NCBI GenBank assembly: GCA_018676675.1
Contig: JABHEG010000199.1
Location: 1 to 43,779, forward strand
Length of the DNA stretch: 43,779 nucleotides
Source of the DNA: Lentisphaerota bacterium
Lineage (GTDB): Bacteria > Verrucomicrobiota > Lentisphaeria > Oligosphaerales > JABHEG01
Direction: 5' to 3'
Below the pieces are notes generated by a model, which worked only from the letters and a program-made list of their open reading frames with translations, searched no databases and had not been told where the DNA came from. Shown here in pieces: positions 39,608-43,779 of the stretch; position 1 is the first letter of the stretch, and each line of letters opens with the position of its first letter. Position numbers and translations under genes: made by a program.

Positions 39608-41527
39608 ATGTCCGGAATGCATACCAACAAGTGGAAAAACGTGGCGCTCGGGGCCCTGACAGCAGTGATGGTGACCAACATGGCAGAAGCTGGCAGCAGA
39701 GACTTGGGTAACGGTTTCGCGGACCACGGAGTCGCGACGCCGATCAGCAACCACCGCGGGACAGTGACAACCGTGGACGGCGCAGGGAAGCCGGTCGTGC
39801 TCTCCTGGCTCATGGACCACCGCGGAGGATACTGCCTGCTTATGCTGGACCTGACCACCGGTGCAACAGAACAGTTCCCGACTCCGTGGAAGGGCGACAG
39901 TCCCTTCGCCGCAATTCTATCCAGCCGCAACCGCTATTACACTCACTGCGGTAGCTGGTTCGTCGAGTTCGATCCGGCCAAACGAGCCTTTACGTTCTCG
40001 GCCAAGACGGTTAACCAGATGGCCATGAGCATGACGGAAGATGACAACGGGGTCATCTGGTCGGCAACGTATCCGCAAAGCGGCGTGGCCTCCTACAACC
40101 CCGAGACCGGAGAATTCCGTGACTACGGACACATCTACAAGCAGAACTGGCGACAGTACCCGCGCACAGTATCTGCCGATGACAAGGGCTGGATTTATCT
40201 GGGGATCGGTAACACAGCCTCCCAGATTGTCATGCTTGACCCCGTGAGCGGCGAAGCAACTCCGGTCATCCCCGAGGACCAGCGTGGCCATGGACGCGCC
40301 ATAACCGAACGCGACCACAACGGGAAGGTATGGGGCCGCTTCAACAAGCTGTGGTGGGAACTCCACGATGGCAAGGCGAGAGTGATTGAGAAGCCCTCCT
40401 CCCGGAAGCCCAAACGCTATATCGCCGACAGCCAGAGCCTGTTCCACAAGAAGGCTCCCACCGGTGACCAACTGGTCTCCCTCGATCTGGTGAATCGGGA
40501 GGTGACCGTAAAGACGGTAGCCGGAAAAACACGCACGCTGCCGTTCGACTACGAGAGCGAGGGGGCCCACATCATGGGCATCGCAGCCGCATCCAACGGA
40601 ACGGCGTGCGGGGGAACAGCCTTCCCAATGCGATTCTTCAGCTATGCCCCGAAGACGGACGAGTGGGTGAACCGGGAAGCTCACGGGCAGTGGAACACAG
40701 TCGCTCCTACCGAAGACGTCTTCTTTGCCGGGGGATATGGCGGCGGATTCCTGCTGGAATGGGATCCCCGCAGCGACTGGGTCAATACCAAAGCCGACGA
40801 TGCCGCGTGCAACCCACGCTTCCTCGATCAAGCCAAGCCGACCATCAATCGGCCGCATGACCTGCTCGTCTACCCCGATGGCCGTCATGTCATCCTCGCC
40901 GGAACGCCGGGTTACGGGTTGACCGGAGGAGGACTCCTGATCTGGGACCGTCAGGAACAGAAGGCCGAAATCCTCACGCACACTGATCTGCTGGAATGGC
41001 AATCAACCATGGCTCTGGTGGCGCTGCCGGACGGCAAACTCCTCGGCGGAACGACCACCGCAGCCGGGACCGGAGGCGAACCGAAAGCCAAGGAAGCAGA
41101 ACTTTACGTGCTGGACCTGGCAACCCGGAAGGTCGAGTGGCACGCCCCTCTCGTGAAGGGCACGAACACCTACACAGACATGTTCATGGGCCCACGTGGT
41201 CTCGTGTTCGGGTTTGCTGACCGGAAAACGCTCTTCGTGTTCGACCCGAGACAGCGCGCAATCGCCCACACCCAGACACTCCCTGACACACTGGGACTGA
41301 CCACCAGCGGACAGGGCCCACGTGTCTTCGTCCCCAGTCCCGATGGCCGGATCTTCGTGCTTCTCGTCAAAGGTATTGCACAGCTCAATCCCGACACCTA
41401 CGGGATAAGCATGCTGGCTCAAGCACCTGTCTCAATCTCCCCCGGAGGAGCATGGCTGGACGGACGCATCTACTTCGGGCACGGCTCCCATCTCTACAGT
41501 TGGCAGGCCCCACAGGACAGTAACTGA
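39608..41527 (+). CDS. Secreted beta-propeller-like protein
   Basis: A 639-residue exported protein (signal peptide about 1-28, ending NMAEA). It is built of repeated strands with W/Y- and DG-rich turns: DDNGVIWSATYPQSG, DDKGWIYLGIGNTA, RDHNGKVWGRFNK, YPDGRHVILAGTPGYG, LPDGKLLGGTTTA, SPDGRIFVLLVKG. This matches a six- to eight-bladed propeller similar to NHL/SMP-30 or virginiamycin-B-lyase-like sensors. No catalytic residues are identified, so glycan binding, lyase or lactonase activity are all possible. GGAGG (39598-39602) is 5 bases before the ATG. It follows the Gfo/Idh/MocA gene by 116 bases and ends before a terminator at 41660. Confidence 0.75.
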   Translation: MSGMHTNKWKNVALGALTAVMVTNMAEAGSRDLGNGFADHGVATPISNHRGTVTTVDGAGKPVVLSWLMDHRGGYCLLMLDLTTGATEQFPTPWKGDSPFAAILSSRNRYYTHCGSWFVEFDPAKRAFTFSAKTVNQMAMSMTEDDNGVIWSATYPQSGVASYNPETGEFRDYGHIYKQNWRQYPRTVSADDKGWIYLGIGNTASQIVMLDPVSGEATPVIPEDQRGHGRAITERDHNGKVWGRFNKLWWELHDGKARVIEKPSSRKPKRYIADSQSLFHKKAPTGDQLVSLDLVNREVTVKTVAGKTRTLPFDYESEGAHIMGIAAASNGTACGGTAFPMRFFSYAPKTDEWVNREAHGQWNTVAPTEDVFFAGGYGGGFLLEWDPRSDWVNTKADDAACNPRFLDQAKPTINRPHDLLVYPDGRHVILAGTPGYGLTGGGLLIWDRQEQKAEILTHTDLLEWQSTMALVALPDGKLLGGTTTAAGTGGEPKAKEAELYVLDLATRKVEWHAPLVKGTNTYTDMFMGPRGLVFGFADRKTLFVFDPRQRAIAHTQTLPDTLGLTTSGQGPRVFVPSPDGRIFVLLVKGIAQLNPDTYGISMLAQAPVSISPGGAWLDGRIYFGHGSHLYSWQAPQDSN

Positions 41528-41659
41528 CCGGAACGCCCTCTGTCCCCGATCCTATTGACTTGGTGCTTGCACGGAAATGCCTGTTTTGGTGAACTGAGCG
41601 GTCGAGGGCGACCGCCCTCCACGCTGAAGGCACTGCTCGCGCCAACCCCGTTGGAGGGC

Positions 41660-41690
41660 GTGTCGTCCCCGACCTACGACACCTCTTTTT
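41660..41690 (+). terminator. Rho-independent terminator after the propeller gene
   Basis: GTGTCGT (41660-41666) pairs with ACGACAC (41676-41682), 9-base loop, and is followed by CTCTTTTT. A second tight hairpin, GAGGGCG/CGCCCTC with a 2-base loop, lies upstream around 41606-41621, so the 270-base gap 41528-41797 carries two stem-loops. Confidence 0.65.
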
Positions 41691-41757
41691 GGCGAACATG
41701 CTCGCCATGAACGAGTTGTGATTTTCCGCGTTTGCCGCCTTTTCCACTCCCGGCACA

Positions 41758-41783
41758 GAACCGGTACGAAACCGGTAACGAAC
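41758..41783 (+). repeat. Tandem ACCGGTA(A)CGAA repeat before the integrase gene
   Basis: ACCGGTACGAA (41760-41770) is followed at once by ACCGGTAACGAA (41771-41782), each containing the palindrome ACCGGT. The pair lies 15 bases upstream of the integrase start codon and directly before its ribosome site. It could be an arm-type recombinase site, an autoregulatory operator or part of an att site. Confidence 0.5.
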
Positions 41784-41797
41784 AGGGAGGGCGAGCA

Positions 41798-43522
41798 ATG
41801 AAAATCGGCCTAAAGTATGTCGTCCGGTCGGGACGGCACTATCACTTCCGCTTCACCGTTCCGCAAGATGTCCGTCCTTTCATCGGGCGTCGGGAGATCA
41901 AGAAGAGCCTTCAGACTGATGACTGGCGGGAGGCAGGCGTCCGGGCCAAGCAGATCGCCTGCAGAACGCTTGAGTTGGTAAGGAACCTTCGTAAGCACAT
42001 GCTCAACGCCAAGCAAAGAGACAACAAGGAACAGCTGATTCGCGAGGTCGTGAAGCGTGCTTTGGATGACTCTCTTAGAGCGGATGAACAGTGGCGTCTA
42101 CACCGTGAAGCGACGTCTGAGGAAGATGCAGACCTTGAGATCAACAGACTCAAGGAAGCCCTGGAGCGGGAACGTTCTGCGTTAGCGCGGAATGACCTGA
42201 CCGGCATCTACGACCATGTTGTCCGCTATCTGACTGACTTCGATTATCTGGACGAGCTCGGGCATCCCGTCGATCTGGCTAAGCTCTGCCGTGAATCCCT
42301 GAAGGCCTACATCGTACAGCTGCAGGTGGAACTGGCTCGAGCCCAGGGGGATTACGAGAACCCCTACGACGGAGTCACAGCGGAGAGTTTCTCCGGGGCA
42401 CGAACGTCTGTGGTGTCCTCATCACCATCCCCTGAAGACGAGAGCCCGCCCCAGCCCGCCGTACCTGCCGGTATCACCCTTGCCGCAGCCATCGATGGAT
42501 ACGTGGATGAGCAGGTCACCGGCGAGGTGTGGCTTGAGAAGACGCAGATCGAGAGTGGGGCGATGCTCAAACTCCTTCTGGAGCACTTTGGGGATGTCGC
42601 CCTCAAACACCTGAGCCACCAGCGGCTCCTGCACTTCCGCAACGATGTTCTGCGTAAGGTCCCCGCTAACCGAGAGCGGAATCCCAAGTATCGGGATACC
42701 GACCTGGCCAGCCTGCTGTCTCTCGACGTCCCGGCCTCCGACAGAATGTCGGTCGATACACAGAACAAGTACCTGCGCCGGATAAGCGGGCTGTTCGGAT
42801 GGGCTGTTCGGCATGAACACTTGGGCTCCAACCCCGCTTCTGGCCTCCAGTACAAGAAGAAAAGACGCCCAGACGAAGAACGGGCTGTCTATTCTCCTGA
42901 GAATCTGCTGGGGCTGCAGGCCGCCCTGGTGGAGTTGCCTGACCATTGCCATGCGTGGCAGTACTGGACTCCCCTCGTGGCAGTCTATTCAGGTATGCGC
43001 CAGAATGAGATCGCTCAACTGCATCTTGATGATGTTGACGATCGAGACGGAGTGCTCTGTTTCGATGTAAACGGGAACAGCGATGACAAGACCCTTAAGA
43101 GCAAAGCAGCCCGGCGTCTTGTACCCATACACCACGATCTCGTTGATCTCGGTTTCATGGACTACACCGAGGACCTCAGGCGCCAGAAGAAGAAACGTGT
43201 CTGGCCGGATCTGACGAAAGGACGTGATGGCTACGGACGGGCTGTCTCACGGTGGTTCTCGAAGTGGCGGAAGACGTGGCTGACTCCGGAGGATCTGAAG
43301 CAGAAAAGGGACTTCCACTCCTTTCGTCATACGTTTGACGATCGTCTCAAGCACGCGGGCGTCCTTGATGTCCGCCTCCCGCAGCTGATGGGGCATTCCC
43401 TGGAAACCGACCAGACCTTCGGTCGCTACGGTGACCTCTTGAGGCCGCCCCAGCTCCTCGAGGCGGTCAAGCTGCTGGATCTCGGCTTCGATCTCGACAA
43501 GCTGCGCCGAGAATGGCCGTAG
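41798..43522 (+). CDS. Tyrosine recombinase / site-specific integrase with DUF6538 N-terminus
   Basis: A 574-residue integrase. The N-terminus (LKYVVRSGRHYHFRFTVPQDVR, then KKSLQTDDWREA) is the DUF6538 region. A charged coiled stretch and a linker rich in Ser, Pro and Glu (about 195-225) lead to a SAM-like core-binding domain and then the catalytic domain. All catalytic residues are present: Arg401 (SGMRQNEI), Lys436, His507-X2-Arg510 (HSFRH), His533 (LMGHS) and nucleophile Tyr544 (GRYGDLL). It should therefore be active in strand exchange. ATG 41798 has GGGAGG (41785-41790) 7 bases upstream. No excisionase or other phage or ICE gene is in view; an element, if any, would extend beyond the right edge. 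Confidence 0.92.
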   Translation: MKIGLKYVVRSGRHYHFRFTVPQDVRPFIGRREIKKSLQTDDWREAGVRAKQIACRTLELVRNLRKHMLNAKQRDNKEQLIREVVKRALDDSLRADEQWRLHREATSEEDADLEINRLKEALERERSALARNDLTGIYDHVVRYLTDFDYLDELGHPVDLAKLCRESLKAYIVQLQVELARAQGDYENPYDGVTAESFSGARTSVVSSSPSPEDESPPQPAVPAGITLAAAIDGYVDEQVTGEVWLEKTQIESGAMLKLLLEHFGDVALKHLSHQRLLHFRNDVLRKVPANRERNPKYRDTDLASLLSLDVPASDRMSVDTQNKYLRRISGLFGWAVRHEHLGSNPASGLQYKKKRRPDEERAVYSPENLLGLQAALVELPDHCHAWQYWTPLVAVYSGMRQNEIAQLHLDDVDDRDGVLCFDVNGNSDDKTLKSKAARRLVPIHHDLVDLGFMDYTEDLRRQKKKRVWPDLTKGRDGYGRAVSRWFSKWRKTWLTPEDLKQKRDFHSFRHTFDDRLKHAGVLDVRLPQLMGHSLETDQTFGRYGDLLRPPQLLEAVKLLDLGFDLDKLRREWP

Positions 43523-43779
43523 GACGCCGGTAATCTCCCGGAAGACGCCTACGCCGATCTGTCGACCATGCAGTTCTCTCACGTGGGTAGTCCGTACTAC
43601 CTGCCCAGGCCAGAATCCCTACTCCCCGTTACCCCCAGTGCTGCGCCACCATCGAACGACCTAAATTCCTCTCGGAAACGCGTAAGTATAGAGTGTAGGG
43701 CCTTCGGACTGCTGATCGAAGGCTCTACTGCCTCTATCTCCCGCTCCCTCCCCGCCCTGCCAGGCTGTTTTCTGCCCAA
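43523..43779. other. 257-base region after the integrase; one hairpin
   Basis: No gene or tRNA is seen. GTAGGGCCTTCG (43695-43706) pairs with CGAAGGCTCTAC (43717-43728), 12 bp with one G-T pair and a 10-base loop. It is not followed by a T run, but could end the integrase transcript or mark an attachment region. The window stops before the next gene. Confidence 0.45.

Overview
This is GC-rich bacterial DNA with 28 protein genes that I can support. It most likely comes from the PVC superphylum (Lentisphaerota, Kiritimatiellota or a close relative). That placement is inferred from three things: a type II pseudopilin of the H-X9-DG type, a concentration of secreted GH123/DUF4091-like proteins together with a sulfatase, a UroD-like protein and Gfo/Idh/MocA oxidoreductases, and a DUF6538-type integrase. 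I see no rRNA, tRNA or CRISPR array.

Layout. 1-2.5 kb: a two-domain amidohydrolase followed by a PqiC-like lipoprotein. 2.5-5.3 kb: a GAF histidine kinase and a pseudopilin, set among short interspersed repeats. 5.35-8.46 kb: housekeeping-like genes (MraY-like transferase, RlmD-like rRNA methyltransferase) and a cupin. 8.47-14.56 kb, minus strand: two TIM-barrel sugar isomerases/epimerases, a secreted discoidin plus TIM-barrel protein, and an ADP-ribosylglycohydrolase-fold protein. 14.85-17.6 kb: a large secreted GH123/DUF4091-like protein. 17.7-18.8 kb: a histidine phosphatase and a flavodoxin-like reductase. 18.9-22.6 kb, minus strand: a tightly packed UroD-like - sulfatase - metallophosphoesterase operon. 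23.0-25.9 kb: a Tat-exported Gfo/Idh/MocA oxidoreductase with a secreted sandwich-fold protein. 26.0-35.1 kb: two very large secreted multidomain proteins on either side of a response regulator with an HD-GYP domain. 35.3-37.2 kb: an MscS channel and a DUF481 outer-membrane protein. 37.6-41.5 kb: an isomerase, a Gfo/Idh/MocA oxidoreductase and a secreted propeller-like protein. 41.8-43.5 kb: a tyrosine integrase.

Taken together the accessory genes look like a polysaccharide- or glycoside-using island. Secreted glycosidase-like proteins and a sulfatase would act on a complex, probably sulfated glycan, and the oxidoreductases and isomerases would process the released sugars. No sugar transporter, SusC/SusD pair or dedicated transcription factor is visible in the window. 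The substrate cannot be told from sequence. Intergenic DNA holds several repeat families, palindromes and hairpins, and these are listed separately. Start codons were chosen by Shine-Dalgarno spacing and signal-peptide position, so several genes start inside their longest open frame.
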